A stretch of DNA of 64,000 nucleotides from the NCBI GenBank assembly GCA_030407085.1, contig CM059584.1, forward strand, positions 58,915,501 through 58,979,500, read 5' to 3'. Shown piece by piece: positions 1 through 11,338 of the stretch. Positions within the stretch are counted from its first letter, which is position 1; each line of letters starts with the position of its first letter. The translations under genes were made by a program, and so were the position numbers. The DNA comes from Trichopria drosophilae. Its lineage: Eukaryota > Arthropoda > Insecta > Hymenoptera > Diapriidae. The notes beneath the pieces were generated by a model that worked only from the letters and a program-made list of their open reading frames with translations, ran no database searches and had not been told where the DNA came from.

Positions 1-1970
1 GAGACTTATATCCGCGACCATTCCCAAGACGAACTGCAAAAGGCCCCGCGTAGTCCACGCCACAGTGAGTAAAAGGGCGTTCAGGTTACGAAACTCTGGG
101 AGTAGGAAAGTTACCCATTGTTTGCGTGAAGAGTTCGGCTTTCAAGCGAGCACAAGCGAGACAGTGATAGATGACCGAACGTATCAACTTCTTTGCCTGT
201 ACGATCCAGACAGTTTGGCGTGGGTGCGTAAGGTTACCTGGACTCCTCCATGCAAACAATTTAAGTGAGTTTCAACAATCAACAACTTTACGACCGGGTA
301 TGATCGTAATGCGATGGGGTGTTTGACGTCATACGAAAGGCCGGACTGCTGCAGGCGTCCGCCAACACGAATCAGGCCATTTTCGTCGAGGAATGGCTGA
401 AGCGTAGCAAGAGGGCTCTTTTTTGTTACGGCACGCTTTGAATTTAAGTCTACCAATTCGTGCGGAAATAGCACAGATTGCAGCCATCGAAATATGACCA
501 CCGACGCGTGACGTAACTCGGAAGAGGTTAGAACACCCACAGTGAGACCCTCATGTAAGCAAGACAACCATCGCAATGCATATGCTATACTACGAACTAG
601 ACGCTTCCAAGACGAAATCTTGGGATACAATGACGACATGGTGTCATTACACGGCGCGGCGACAGTGGAGCAAACTGTATGCCGTGCTTCAAGAGGTGCA
701 TCCGAAGCCAGTTGTGGGATACTTTGAGGCCAATATTCCGGGCTTTCAGTTAACCAACTGGGACCGGAAAGCCACAACGGACATTTCGCGAGTTCAATTG
801 CGGATATGCCACGAGATGCCAAGTCGGCAGGATTGTCCTGACTTGGGACATGTCTCCATGGAATACCTGGCAGTGACGTTTGCACTTCTGACACACGGTT
901 AGCAACGAATGTTTTCCATCTGGTTAGGTGATCTCGTAGCCAGTGGAGTACAATTGTTGCATCGGACCAACAGCAGATAGGTACATTCGCAAATGCGTCA
1001 ATCCTGCTAGCAAATTTAACAAGACGCACCAAAAGGACAGCATTGCATAATTCGAGTCGTGGTATGCTCAGCGATTTTACCGAAGCAACTTTCGTTCTAC
1101 TACAGAGCAATGCAAATTGTGTAGTGCACCCTGGGAGACAAATACGGAGATACATGACGGCTGCATAAGCCGACTCTAAAGCATCGGAAAACCCATGTAT
1201 CTCACACGTTTCCGCGTCAGTACTGTATCCAATCCAACGTGGAATTGAAAATGAATTGAGAGCAGGCAAGCCATCATAGAACACCTTCCAATCGTTACAA
1301 AAGTCATCGGGTAACTGTGCATCCCAATCCAATTGCAGTAGCCAAAGACGCTGAACAAATAATTTCGCCCGTACAATTACGGGGGATACCCATCCCAACG
1401 GGTCATAAAACCGAGCAACAAGAGAGAGCAATGTTCGTTTTGTAAGTCTGGACGGAGAGGTCATGTTTATTTTAAACTGATAAGAATCTTGTCCTGGGTT
1501 CCAATAGATGCCCAAAATTTTTAAACCATCAGAGACTTGAAACAAGCGCTCGCTGGCGAGACCGTGATTAGCTGGATCAATGCTTGCAGCAAATCAGAGG
1601 AATTGCTCGCCCACTTTCGCAAAGGAAATTGACCGCAGTGAAGTAATTCTACAAGTTCATCCCGCTTCCGTAACGCCGTATGGAAGTCAAATGCGCCGAA
1701 CAAACAATCGTCTACATATAGACCATGACGCAAAACATCCGTGGCGAGGGAATAATCCTTTCCGTGATCAGTATTTAACTGTTGAAGCACGCGGAGGGCT
1801 TAATACGGAGTACACAAAACGCCGAATGTGACTGTGTTTAGTCGATAGTTGTAGATTGGACCATCAGGACGAGGTCGCCACAAGATTCGTTGAAGGTCAC
1901 GATCCCGCGGGTTCAAAATGATTTGGCGGTACATCTGCGCTATGTCGGCGCAGTAGACGAAAGGGAAAAT
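1..1970 (-). pseudogene. BEL-1 pol: reverse transcriptase, RNase H and start of integrase (broken)
   Basis: This is the pol part of a BEL/Pao LTR retrotransposon read on the minus strand. It would copy element RNA into DNA and integrate it. Continuing from the gag-protease frame, 1970-1521 encodes reverse transcriptase palm with the catalytic motif YVDD near 1700. A frame change around 1521-1545 leads into a 453-residue stretch (1545-184) with the connection motif FYDPLGW and the acidic residues of a BEL-type RNase H: HGFSDA, PRLELC, CWSDAT and NPADLASRG. The zinc-binding HHCC segment of integrase starts near 250 and is frameshifted. The first 60 bases encode the beginning of the integrase core (GVDYAGPF), which the window edge cuts off. 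At least three frame changes make it non-functional as it stands. The family call is secure; exact domain edges are approximate. Confidence 0.88.
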
Positions 1971-4385
1971 TCAACATTGTAACAGAACCAGACTCAGATC
2001 CGCTTGCAATCTTGGCCCGGTTAGGAGATGGTCATTAAGAGACGTGTAATTAGAAGTCTTGTGGGACGCGTTAAACACAATCCTTAAATTCGTCGTGGTG
2101 CTCGTATCTTTCTTAACCCCTTGATGCGGCAGGTATATAGACGAGTTACGAGGAGCTTCGACATCGACACGCGTCATGTGACCTTGAGACTTGCAGTCAT
2201 TCATAAAGTCATAATGCGCGCGAGCATCTTCGGATAAGCGGGCTAATCTTTTTTCTAGGGCTTTAAAAGACTGAAGCGCTGCACCACGAGAATGCCCGAT
2301 GTTAATCGGGGCAGATGAACGAAGTGGTAATCGAACCACATACCTTCCGTCGTCGGTTCTAGAATGCGTCTCGAGGAAGTGTTTTTCGCAAAGCTCGGCA
2401 TCAGCAGTGAGGGGTTTACGAACTGGTATGTCTTCAATTTCCCAGAATTTCTGTAAATCGAAGTTCACTTGCTCATGCTCAACACAGTGATGAACCGATA
2501 ACCGAGAAGGTATTTGCGTAGTGGGAGGGGTGGACCAACCCGACAGAATCCAACCGAACGCCGTGTTTTGGGCAGTTGGTTGGCCGCTCGGACCTTTGGG
2601 AAGCCCGTCGAGAAGAATTGATCCATATAGATCAGAGCCGATTATGAGCTCTATAGGATCAGAGCTTCTTAGATTGGGATCTGCTAATTGCAAATGGCTT
2701 AAATGCGGCAACGAAGAGACGGAATTTCGTAATGAAATGGGCGTGTAAGAAGTAAGCCGTTTCATTACTAACGCGCATGTCTGGAATTCCGGTTGATCGG
2801 AGAAGTTGGAGGTTATACGAACGTCCACGGCACGAGTGATGGTGCCAGCAAATGCACCATCTACGCCAGTTACCGAGGCCGAAACGCGTCGAGAGGGTAA
2901 GTTGAGTGCATTTGCGACACGCTCAGAAATAAATGTCCACGTGGATCCTTGATCCAAAAGCGCTCGCAGACAAAGAGAGCGACCATTGGACGCATGCACC
3001 CGAACCATGGCTGTAGCCAACAGAATTCGCGACGATTCTATCGGCTGATCAGCTGATAAATGCATAATGACGGTTTCGGTTTGAGTATTATTGAAATTGG
3101 AGGAGGCAGAAACCGGAGGGCCCAAATTTTCGTTTGAAGGACTAGAGTCCGATACTCGCTCCCGATGCAGCAGGGTATGGTGTCGATTATTGCATATAAA
3201 ACAACACCGTTTACTAACGCAATTCGCTATATCGTGAGAACCGAGACAATTATTACATAATTTCTGACGTGTCACAAAGTCAGCACGTTTCACAACAGAT
3301 AAATTTTTAAACCTTTTACAATTGTACATATCATGTTCAGCAGAACAAATGGGACACCGTTTTGTCGCGGAAGTTGTAGCATGAGAAACGACTGAGTGTT
3401 TCGATTTAGTCGAAAATGATTTCGGTGCAGAGCTAGATCCAGATTTGTACTGCGTTTCCGTCACAGCTGATTGTAAACTGTATATGCGACTACTCAAGAA
3501 TTCCTTTAATGTTTCGAACTTTGGATAATCTCTGGTTGAGCCCAAACTAAGTGTCCAAGCTTTACGCGTTTCTGGGTCGAGCTTGGAAGCAACATGAAAA
3601 ACAAGAATTGCATCCCAATGATCTACGGGTTCACCGAGGGATTTTAGCGCGCCAACAATCGCAATTACTTTATAATATAACTCCCGAAGTTCAAGCGCGG
3701 ATTCTTTTCGAAGCGTTGGAGTATTAAATAAAGTTTTTAAGTGAGTATCAATAATGCACCGCTTATTAGAAAATTGCGATTTCAGAGCTTCCCATGCTAC
3801 ATCAAAATTGTCATTAGTTGACGTGAGATGGTCAATAAGAGATAACGGTTGACCCGAAAGACATGACTTTAAGTAATGCAATTTACAAACTTGATCCATA
3901 GATTGATTTTTAATTATAATTGACTCGAAATAATCAGAAAATGAGTCCCATTTGCTGTAGTTACCTGCGAACTTAGGTAAGTCGATGCGTGGCAAACCAG
4001 ACGATGATCGAGAGCCGGAACCAAAAAAAGTCATCATTGCAGGGTCCACATGTGCCGACTGATTCGGTGTAGACGTCGCAGGGCTAAGTGTAGAAAGAGA
4101 TTCCTCGCTTGCAGCAACAGCTTCCAGTAAATGAAGTTCAGCATTCTCAAATTTGCGTTCCGAAAAGTATGGATGCCTCGTATCTATTTGAGTCGCCGAT
4201 TGGCATATAAGAATATGAGCGTCGCGACACTGTCTCCATATGTACTCCATATATTGTTGATGAACTTTCAATTTTGCGACGGTTTGAGCTTCAGGCGGTG
4301 GCAAATTGGAGAACGCTCGCCGTATACTTTCAAAATGAGACGTTTGGGCGGTGATCAAATCTTCCAGAGAGACGGTATGAGACAT
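1971..4385 (-). CDS. BEL-1 gag-protease polyprotein, 804 residues, running into reverse transcriptase
   Basis: A long open minus-strand frame starts at the ATG at 4385. Residues about 130-320 (IDLPKFAGNYSKW and following) look like the gag capsid-type domain of BEL/Pao elements. Residues about 340-410 hold a cysteine/histidine-rich nucleic-acid-binding region with several CxxC knuckles (CPICSAEHDMYNC, CNNCLGSHDIANC, CCFICNNRHH). Near residue 484 the motif LLDQGS marks the aspartic protease active site; a Q replaces the usual S or T between D and G. The last hundred residues enter reverse transcriptase (NDHLLTGPRLQADLS), after which the frame stops at 1971 while homology continues in another frame. 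Gag and protease therefore remain open but pol is broken. The ATG is chosen because it precedes the gag homology without an upstream in-frame extension. Confidence 0.9.
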   Translation of the reverse strand: MSHTVSLEDLITAQTSHFESIRRAFSNLPPPEAQTVAKLKVHQQYMEYIWRQCRDAHILICQSATQIDTRHPYFSERKFENAELHLLEAVAASEESLSTLSPATSTPNQSAHVDPAMMTFFGSGSRSSSGLPRIDLPKFAGNYSKWDSFSDYFESIIIKNQSMDQVCKLHYLKSCLSGQPLSLIDHLTSTNDNFDVAWEALKSQFSNKRCIIDTHLKTLFNTPTLRKESALELRELYYKVIAIVGALKSLGEPVDHWDAILVFHVASKLDPETRKAWTLSLGSTRDYPKFETLKEFLSSRIYSLQSAVTETQYKSGSSSAPKSFSTKSKHSVVSHATTSATKRCPICSAEHDMYNCKRFKNLSVVKRADFVTRQKLCNNCLGSHDIANCVSKRCCFICNNRHHTLLHRERVSDSSPSNENLGPPVSASSNFNNTQTETVIMHLSADQPIESSRILLATAMVRVHASNGRSLCLRALLDQGSTWTFISERVANALNLPSRRVSASVTGVDGAFAGTITRAVDVRITSNFSDQPEFQTCALVMKRLTSYTPISLRNSVSSLPHLSHLQLADPNLRSSDPIELIIGSDLYGSILLDGLPKGPSGQPTAQNTAFGWILSGWSTPPTTQIPSRLSVHHCVEHEQVNFDLQKFWEIEDIPVRKPLTADAELCEKHFLETHSRTDDGRYVVRLPLRSSAPINIGHSRGAALQSFKALEKRLARLSEDARAHYDFMNDCKSQGHMTRVDVEAPRNSSIYLPHQGVKKDTSTTTNLRIVFNASHKTSNYTSLNDHLLTGPRLQADLSLVLLQC

Positions 4386-5430
4386 GTCGAAAGAGTCTTC
4401 TTTACTCGGAGATGAACGTGAAAAATACGGTTGAAAAGTGGCGTAAAATCGACGCCCAGAAAAACCATAATTTGAAGGGTCGGAAATTAGACAACTCGCA
4501 CGGTGTTAATAAGTTCCTAGTCCGTGTGACGTGTCTACGGCGCGGTAATGTTGCGTTGCTGGCAGCGGCGAGTCGACTGAGTGAAAGCGTCCAAAAATAT
4601 GCGCGCGCGCATGTAACGAGTGCAAACGCGTCGAAAGTCGGGGCGCGTGAACTGGCCACAAGAGGCGCGGGCGAAACGGCGCAGAAGGCAACAGTGCAAC
4701 TGGGAGCGACTAATGGCGCGTTCCACGGGGCATTATGAAAGCCCAGGCGGGGAACTCGCGCACGGCGGAGAACTTGAAAAAGCCCCTAGAGAAGGGGGAC
4801 GCGACGCGAACAGCAAACATGGCGCAATCCACAAGGTCCGCGTGGATTGAAATCGCCGAAGAGTAAATGCGGCACTAAATTGTAGCACTAAAAAACACGC
4901 GAAACACGCGAAGTGTAAATGGCACTTTTGCACTGTCGTTATAAAATATGAATGTTTCAGCTTTTTTTTTGTTTTATTCCACAGGCACTGTTAATCCGGA
5001 TCCTGGCAGGATTGCCAAAAAATCCGGGGTCAAATAAATCCACTGATCCTTGATTCAAAGCCATTCAATATTTCACTTAAACGCTTAATTATTACAATAT
5101 TATGCAGCACTGCGCGTATCACGAAATTCGATCGTGCACACAGTACAAATATTTGGAATTATATTAAACCGAACGTGCCAATTTTGAGATACAACTGTCG
5201 CGCGCACCAGCGTTGCGTATCGTTCAAGCGACATGCGAAAATTGAAAAAATGAAAACGTAGCGTTTGCCAACCTCGCACCACTAGAGTCGTTAACGAACT
5301 TTAAATATAAATAAATTATAGATGGTGCTACGGGCAACCAAAAGTTGCGCTAAAGTTCATAATCTCTATAAAGCGCGAATTACAAACCGCGACAGTAGTA
5401 AAAATTAAAACTTGTTTTTTTTTTCAGGTA
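4386..5430 (-). other. BEL-1 5' leader and probable 5' LTR region
   Basis: No convincing gene lies here. The part from 4400 to 4900 is GC-rich and would be the element leader on the minus strand. Around 5000-5020 the minus strand reads TTGGCAATCCTGCCAGG directly after an AT-rich tract. This could be a tRNA primer-binding site next to a 5' LTR extending toward about 5430, but I cannot match the tRNA and no second LTR copy is in the window. Short frames on both strands in this part lack recognisable motifs. Confidence 0.35.
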
Positions 5431-5869
5431 TCAGGGGCTGCGAAAGTGAAATGCGAAAACAAAATATGATAAAACATGATTCCTACGCTTAGTTATATTA
5501 AAATGTCATAAAATCTCACCAAATAATACTCACCAAAATCTTCTGGTCTTAGTGGCAATTTGAACTTTAATTACTTAATCCTATCAGCGAAAGAGAAAAT
5601 TAGAGACATTGGGCAATGTTATGTTTTATGCGATATCTAATGCGCAGCTGTATGGCCAGGCGGCAGTTGTATGTTCCTGCCTTCGCCACATCTATAAAAC
5701 ATGCGCACTGCGATGCACACTGACTGGCGAGAAAAACTAATAACACTTTTTGCTGGTTTTGCGCTTTTTCCATACGAGTCCGTGTAAAAACTTGCAACGC
5801 AAATTTTTAGATAGCTCTTATAAAAAAAGTGCAAAAGCAGAACACGCCATAAGTGTTGTTTGAGTGGCA
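5431..5869. other. AT-rich spacer, no gene seen
   Basis: Between the BEL-1 leader and the next inverted-repeat element I see only AT-rich sequence with short frames lacking motifs. Confidence 0.5.
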
Positions 5870-7997
5870 ACCCTGGTATAAATGGAAGCGTACACAAAGA
5901 GTACAGTCAGAATGAAATTAAAGGTACATGAAGAGTACGTACGCTTCGTCTACCTTACGATAAGTGTACATGAAAAGTACGTACACTTAAATGTCGTTTC
6001 CTGAAGTGTACAATAATAGTACAATAAGTGTACAATATGAGTGATTTTGGACATTAAGAGCGATCGTATGTACACTTAAATACCACTTCTCAGAGTGTAC
6101 AATAAGAGATTTTAATACAAAATTTTATTTTTTATTTTTAGTTTATTATTGAATTTTAAAATTTTGTAAACTTTTTTTAAGATAAATAAATTACCTTAAA
6201 AAAAGGTGATCTCAAGCAGTCACCGATCCATGTATTGTTCCTCAACAAGGATGAATGGCCCCACGCGACACGGACCACTGATCTATTACTGTCGATCACT
6301 ATTTATAACGTCGTATGATATTTACGTTACATTTTAAAATTTTTAGAAATTCTTAATTATCTCGAAAAAGACAAGAGATACGCGAAATCTGATAAAATTT
6401 CAAGCGTTCTAAAGAGGGGGATGACCTCAAGTCGTTATTAATACATACATATATAAATGAATTTTGAAAATTTCCAAAACTTAAAAACAATAATTTTTTC
6501 AAAATGTTTACATGTCCGAAGGTCTTCGAATTTTCGCAAAATCTACAAATGTGCGTACGTATTATGGATTTAAAGTGGACGGGAAAAATGCATTTCGATG
6601 TGAAATACCGAACATGAATTTGTTTGCATTGTTCCGTACGTATATTGTGGAAGTTAATGGTATGAGTTCTGAGTAAAATATAAATATGATTGTAAATATA
6701 AGTATGCCACACTTCGCTTAGACATATATATAACTATATATAACGTAATTGTTATTAAATATTGTTAAATAAAATATTTAATTCAAACTTGTACTTGTAT
6801 AAAAATTGAAAAAAGACGTACTATATACGGAAGGAAATAAATCAAAACTGCTAATTTTATTTGAAATTTAATTTGTTACATTCCCTCTAACCTTGCTTCT
6901 GGTATTTGACGTGGCTTGTTATATTCATCGTGTGTTTATATTTTTTATATTAAGATCACTTGAACATGCTCTAATTTATAAAGCTTTTAAAGTATAAAGT
7001 TCTGAGTCATTTCTTTGTATAAAGGCGTACTGAACGCTTTATTTAGCATATGAAAGCATTAATTCACAAGAAGTGTACACTTACATCCGATTAGAAAAAT
7101 GAATGATCGAAAAAACATTCGTACGCTTTATTTCATCTCGAATAATCTTCATTAAGGAGGTAGTCGTGCGACAGTACCCGTCAAAAGTCTACCCCACATA
7201 AATCCACAGACGCCACTTTGTTTCTTCAGTGCGCGTAATGAACTTTATGGGGGAGAGTGTACTTGATGGACGCCTGTTACACACTAATTTCTCAAGGAAT
7301 CGTGTCTGTGTACACCAACATCAGCAAAATTTCGAAACGGCAACCTCGCATTTTACGTTCACGACATAATTTCGCTGTCTATTTATTAATATTATTACAA
7401 AACTGTACCGCTAGGGTTCTTCAATTTTTTTTACAATGTTCTTTGATATATTTTACACAACATATTAGTTTTTTATAAAAACGGTAAATACCGTTTTTCT
7501 GTAAATAATTAATATGTCATGTCGGCAAAGGCTTAGTATGGGGAACACGTGTTAAAAAGTGAAACTTTGAGGACGATTATCTCCATTATCGTACGGACAG
7601 GCTTTCTGAAATTTTAACCACGTATTGATATCAACGTCATTAACGTTTGGTGAAAAAATGAAAGACTTCGTAAAAAAATCGTTTCACGCGACTACCTCCT
7701 TAAGTACCTTCCCGTACGCCTTGTTTCATTCCTAATAAGAATGTGGTACACTTAAATAGGACTATCAAAAGTGTACTCTTAAAAATCTGCCCGTACCTTT
7801 CATTCACTCTCGAAGTACATTCCGTGAGGTGTACGCCTCTACTCTTAAAATGTCCAAATTCACTCCTGCACTCTCGGCAAGCGAAAGGGAACTTAAAAGT
7901 ACATCAAGGGCACGTACTCTATGTTCGCTGAAGAGTACGTACCCTTCGTGTACATTTCCTTGTACATTTAAAGTGTACGTTTCATTTTTACCAGGGT
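5870..7997. mobile_element. DNA element with GTAC-rich terminal inverted repeats
   Basis: The left edge begins ACCCTGGTATAAATGG and the right edge ends with the inverse, TTTTTACCAGGGT, giving imperfect terminal inverted repeats that start ACCCTGGTA. Inside both ends (5890-6115 and 7735-7985) there is a dense array of short motifs such as AAGTGTAC, GTACACTT and AGAGTACGTAC. These resemble the subterminal repeats that transposases of several superfamilies bind. The middle is AT-rich and has no transposase, so the copy looks non-autonomous. A 544-bp MITE is nested at 7156-7699. I could not find a clear target-site duplication, so the superfamily stays open. Confidence 0.55.
7156..7699. mobile_element. 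Nested MITE with TTAA target duplication
   Basis: Terminal inverted repeats begin GGAGGTAGTCG (14 of 16 bases match between the two ends), and each end is flanked by TTAA (7152-7155 and 7700-7703). The 544-bp interior has no coding frame of note. TTAA targeting is typical of piggyBac and some other cut-and-paste elements, but the terminal bases GGAGG are not the piggyBac-type CCYT, so I leave it unclassified. It sits inside the larger GTAC-rich element and is therefore younger. Confidence 0.65.
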
Positions 7998-8794
7998 ATA
8001 TATCCCCATTGATTTATATAGCATGTTCTCCGTTTGCACTGGCTTTTCCCTTTTCCAGGAGAGCTATGTTAAGAAGTTTGGTATGATTACGAATTAACAA
8101 ATACCTTTCGACAAAAAATTACTAAATATTAATATTATATGTATAAGATGGAATCCATACAAATTTTGAGTCATATAGATATTTCAGTATTGATAAATCA
8201 TGAAAAACATTTTGCACCTATTATTATGGTGCATCTTGTACAACGATAATAATTGTGATATTTGCACGGTATTACTCAAAATTCATGTTGATAACAGAAA
8301 AATATGTAATAAATATTCGAGAGAAGGAATTAAATTGATTGGATACATTAGGCAAGAAAAATGACTTGAAACCGTTGTCAAGTGTGCATTTTGCTATCAG
8401 TTTATAACCAGTATTTGACGCCTGTACGGTACTGAACTAGTCCAAATCGAGGGAATAATGTCTCCTTAAAAACTGTACTTGATCGATGCAAAGGCTTTAC
8501 ATCAATGTATATTTATTTACGTTTACATTTTTATTTCTTTAATTCTTTATTATTAAATATGAACGCTATTCAGTTATTAAACGGATTAGAGGCGTGGGAA
8601 TAAACTACATTCACATCTGAATAAAATAAAACATAATGTATTACAAATAAGTTTCCAATTACACAAATTCTGGTACGCGACATTTAGTTCGAGAGTTCGA
8701 AAATCACTTGACGGTGGGCTGCATGCTCATGACTGGAGATTTTAGCGTGAGACGCGAATGTCGGGAAAAGCCTCGGATGAAATTAGAATACGCA
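7998..8794. other. AT-rich spacer, no gene seen
   Basis: No recognisable motif, repeat or extended frame was found in this stretch. Confidence 0.5.
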
Positions 8795-8860
8795 AAAAAA
8801 ATAAAAAGAGTAGATATAGCAAAAAAATAAAAAGAGTAGATATAGCAAAAAAGAAAAAGG
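8795..8860. repeat. Short tandem repeat, 26-bp unit
   Basis: The 26-base unit, an A-run followed by TAAAAAGAGTAGATATAGC, occurs twice in full (8795-8820 and 8821-8846), followed by a degraded partial third copy and a G-run. It lies just before the GC-rich Gypsy-2 3' region. Confidence 0.7.
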
Positions 8861-9009
8861 GGGGGCGTATATCCTGGCGTATATCGGTTGGATTGAAGGG
8901 CTCGGATGGGCCAGAAACCCCTTCAAAATTGCTGTTCCTCACGGTTCCACTGATTTTTGGGGTGAACACCAAAAATCGCAGCACTGTTTATCTTCCTCTG
9001 CGCACGGAA

Positions 9010-9740
9010 TCTCAATTCACAAATTCATGATTGGCACGCGAAGAGCACGATAATTATCTGGTAATAAGAGACGCACATCTACTCGCTAATGATGCCGAAA
9101 GCGAAGTTACGTATCGCGGCGTCGCGTCGGGGCCTGGAAAAAGGGGGAAAAAAGAGAGAGCAAACGGAACTCAGCGTCTCGTGGCTATCCCTATGATTGT
9201 AAATATAAGTAGGGCCCGTAGGGGGAGTAGAAGTCTTTCTGTTGTCGAGGTCGAATGAGGGGAAGAGTCCCCCAATGTCGAAAGACGATGAGGCACTGGA
9301 GGAGAGGGCAAGAATTCGCCATACTACTCCTCGTATGTCCGGGTGTAGTAGTGACACCCGGGGAAGAAGGGAAACCTGGCTAGCACCAATGCGGCGGCGA
9401 ACCCCGAACGGATGCCGGTAGAAGGGGGCTCGGGCTTCGAGGTCGCGTCAGAAAGATCGCCAGCGTTAATGCGCCATCGAGCCAGACATTCAAATCGGTA
9501 ATGCCGTATGCCAGCCTGACCGGTAGATGACGCACTGGACATGATCGTTCGAAGTGCTATGAATTTATTGGAAAATAAAGCGAGTGTTGCCGGTAGCGCT
9601 CCATACTCCTCCGCTACTACCACGCGCAGGGGTCGATCGGTGAAGGGTGGGGGAAGATGGGAGGAAAAGTGCTGCAAGACAAAACAATACAAAATAAAAT
9701 GAATCAAAAGAAAACAGAAACAAACAAAAAAAAATACAAG
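9010..9740 (-). other. Possible Gypsy-2 3' LTR or untranslated region
   Basis: This lies downstream (minus-strand sense) of the last Gypsy-2 coding sequence. On the minus strand there is an AATAAA-like signal near 9564, as would be expected in a 3' LTR. There is no second LTR copy in the window to fix the edges, so the call rests on position only. Confidence 0.3.
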
Positions 9741-9749
9741 AAAAAAGAA

Positions 9750-10778
9750 CTACCATAGGTAGATGTTGATGGTCAGACAGGGACCCTGTTCTGGGTGGAT
9801 CATTAGCTCCCTGATACCGTCCGGGACCTCGACGGAGGCGCGCAGACTCGGGATGGGAGGGTATGATGTCTCGCCCCATTGTTCGAGAGCCAGCGGTCCG
9901 GGGGAGGCACCAGGAGGGAGTCTAAAGCGGCTACACCCAGAAGCGGGGGGATTGGTGGGGTTCGCGTCGGGGGGTTGGTCACCCTCGCGGAATGCGACTC
10001 CCGACGGTCTCAGTGAATACCCAAGGGGTAGCCCAGCGACTAGATAATGGGGGAGTCTATTAGTGGCGGTGGGCTGATCGGGTAGGGTTTCCGCGGCACA
10101 GGTGACTCGCGGCAACTGGGCAACAGGAGTGACAAGAAGCGGGGTTACTGGTGGTTCGATTGGGTGGTCCAATCAATGAGAGAGTTGCGGGGCGGGGGAC
10201 CGGAGTCCCCATCAGTGGGGGGATGTGAATAAATTTGCGCTGGATCACTGTGGGGATCCTCAGACACATGAGGGATGACGGTACCGGGCGCCAACCGTGA
10301 GCTGGTGAGGTGCGACGGGAAGATCCGGCACGCGACTGGGTATGGCGATTGGTATATGGGGGGGAGGGGGGGGGGGGGTAGGCGGTCCCGTGCACCCACC
10401 GCGAGCAGGTGTGGTGCAACGTGAAGGATTGGGACGAGACGGCTGGACAAGGGGTACGTGGGGTGGGTAGGCGGTCTCGTTCGTCCACCGCGAGCAGGTT
10501 TGACGCGACGGGAATGTTTGGAACGAGAAGGGTTTGAGCGAGGGATATGTGGGCGGGTTGGGGTAGGCGGATTGAGAGGAGAGCAAGAAGTTTCCATGGG
10601 GAGAGATTGGGATTGAGGAGCCGGTGTAGGCGCAAAGGGTGGATGAGAAGGAGAGGGGGTCAACGAAGCGGGGACTACCATAAGTGGGCTCACGCTGTCG
10701 AGCTCCATGGGAGACTGTTGGCGTGGCGTCGTACAGTGTGTTTGGCGAAGGTGTGCGTGGATAAACTAAGCTAGAGTA
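9750..10778 (-). pseudogene. Proline-rich 3' coding region, probably of Gypsy-2
   Basis: Overlapping minus-strand frames (10708-10145 and 10172-9750) encode very proline-rich and arginine/serine-rich protein. The second ends in a less biased tail with motifs such as PPGASPGPLALEQWGE and VPDGIRELMIHPEQG, then a stop. The region is GC-rich, unlike its neighbours. It lies in the right order and orientation to be the C-terminal pol or third-frame region of the Gypsy element whose integrase is at 13733-14712; the two parts are separated by the palindromic insertion. Repeated PPPP and SRWxxGTAYPP segments suggest internal duplication. No catalytic domain is seen. The assignment to Gypsy-2 is inferred from position. 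Confidence 0.45.
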
Positions 10779-10924
10779 CGTAAGGAATTCGATTTTAACA
10801 AAAAAATGTTTCGAGCCTCAAAAACTACAATCTTTGCACCTATTCTGGTAGACACATCAGCTTTAACGGCTTATAAATTCATTATTCATATTTTATTCGT
10901 TAACTACAAAATTTTTATCAACAA

Positions 10925-11335
10925 TATTGGGGACGCTGTTAACGGATCTAAAGTCAGATTCTGAAAATTCAAAATGGCGGATGCAATATGGTGGACATGT
11001 TTTTTAAATTTCGAACCATTTTGCTTGAAACTTGTGATTCAAGTGTTTTTGGGGTCGCTGAATACGAATCTAAAGTCAGATGCTGAATATTCAAAATGGC
11101 GATCTAATATGACGGGCATTTTTTTTAATTTGAATCATTTTGATTGATACTTGATATTCGAGTGGTTTTGGGATCGCTGATAACGAATCTAAAGTTAGAT
11201 TCTGAAAATTCAAAATGGCGGATGCAATATGGTGGACATGTTTTTTAAAATTCGAACCATATTGCTTGAAACTTGTGATTCGAGTGTTTTTGTGGTCGCT
11301 GATAACGAATCTAAAGCCAGATTCTGAAAATTCAA
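10925..11335. repeat. Tandem repeat, about 120-bp unit, four copies
   Basis: Each unit carries GTCGCTGATAACGAATCT, then AAGTCAGATTCTGAAAATTC, then AAAATGGCGGATGCAATATG, with starts near 10932, 11053, 11172 and 11293. More copies of the same motif occur at 11970-12190 in the same orientation, and at 11800-11860 and 12665-12770 in the opposite orientation. The motif TTCAAAATGGCGG also appears in weakly related form near 31640 and 32320. Confidence 0.75.
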
Positions 11336-11338
11336 AAC

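Noticed and set aside
4402..4740. Overlapping frames on both strands upstream of BEL-1 gag
   Set aside because: Arginine/alanine-rich products of GC-rich leader sequence; no motif, and frames are open on both strands alike.
5000..5020. Firm primer-binding site for BEL-1
   Set aside because: The TGGCAATCC-type word is in a suitable place, but I cannot match it to a tRNA and no LTR pair is present to confirm the edge.
9031..9707. Short open frames on both strands near the Gypsy-2 3' end
   Set aside because: No domain or consistent codon bias; the region fits a non-coding LTR or untranslated part.
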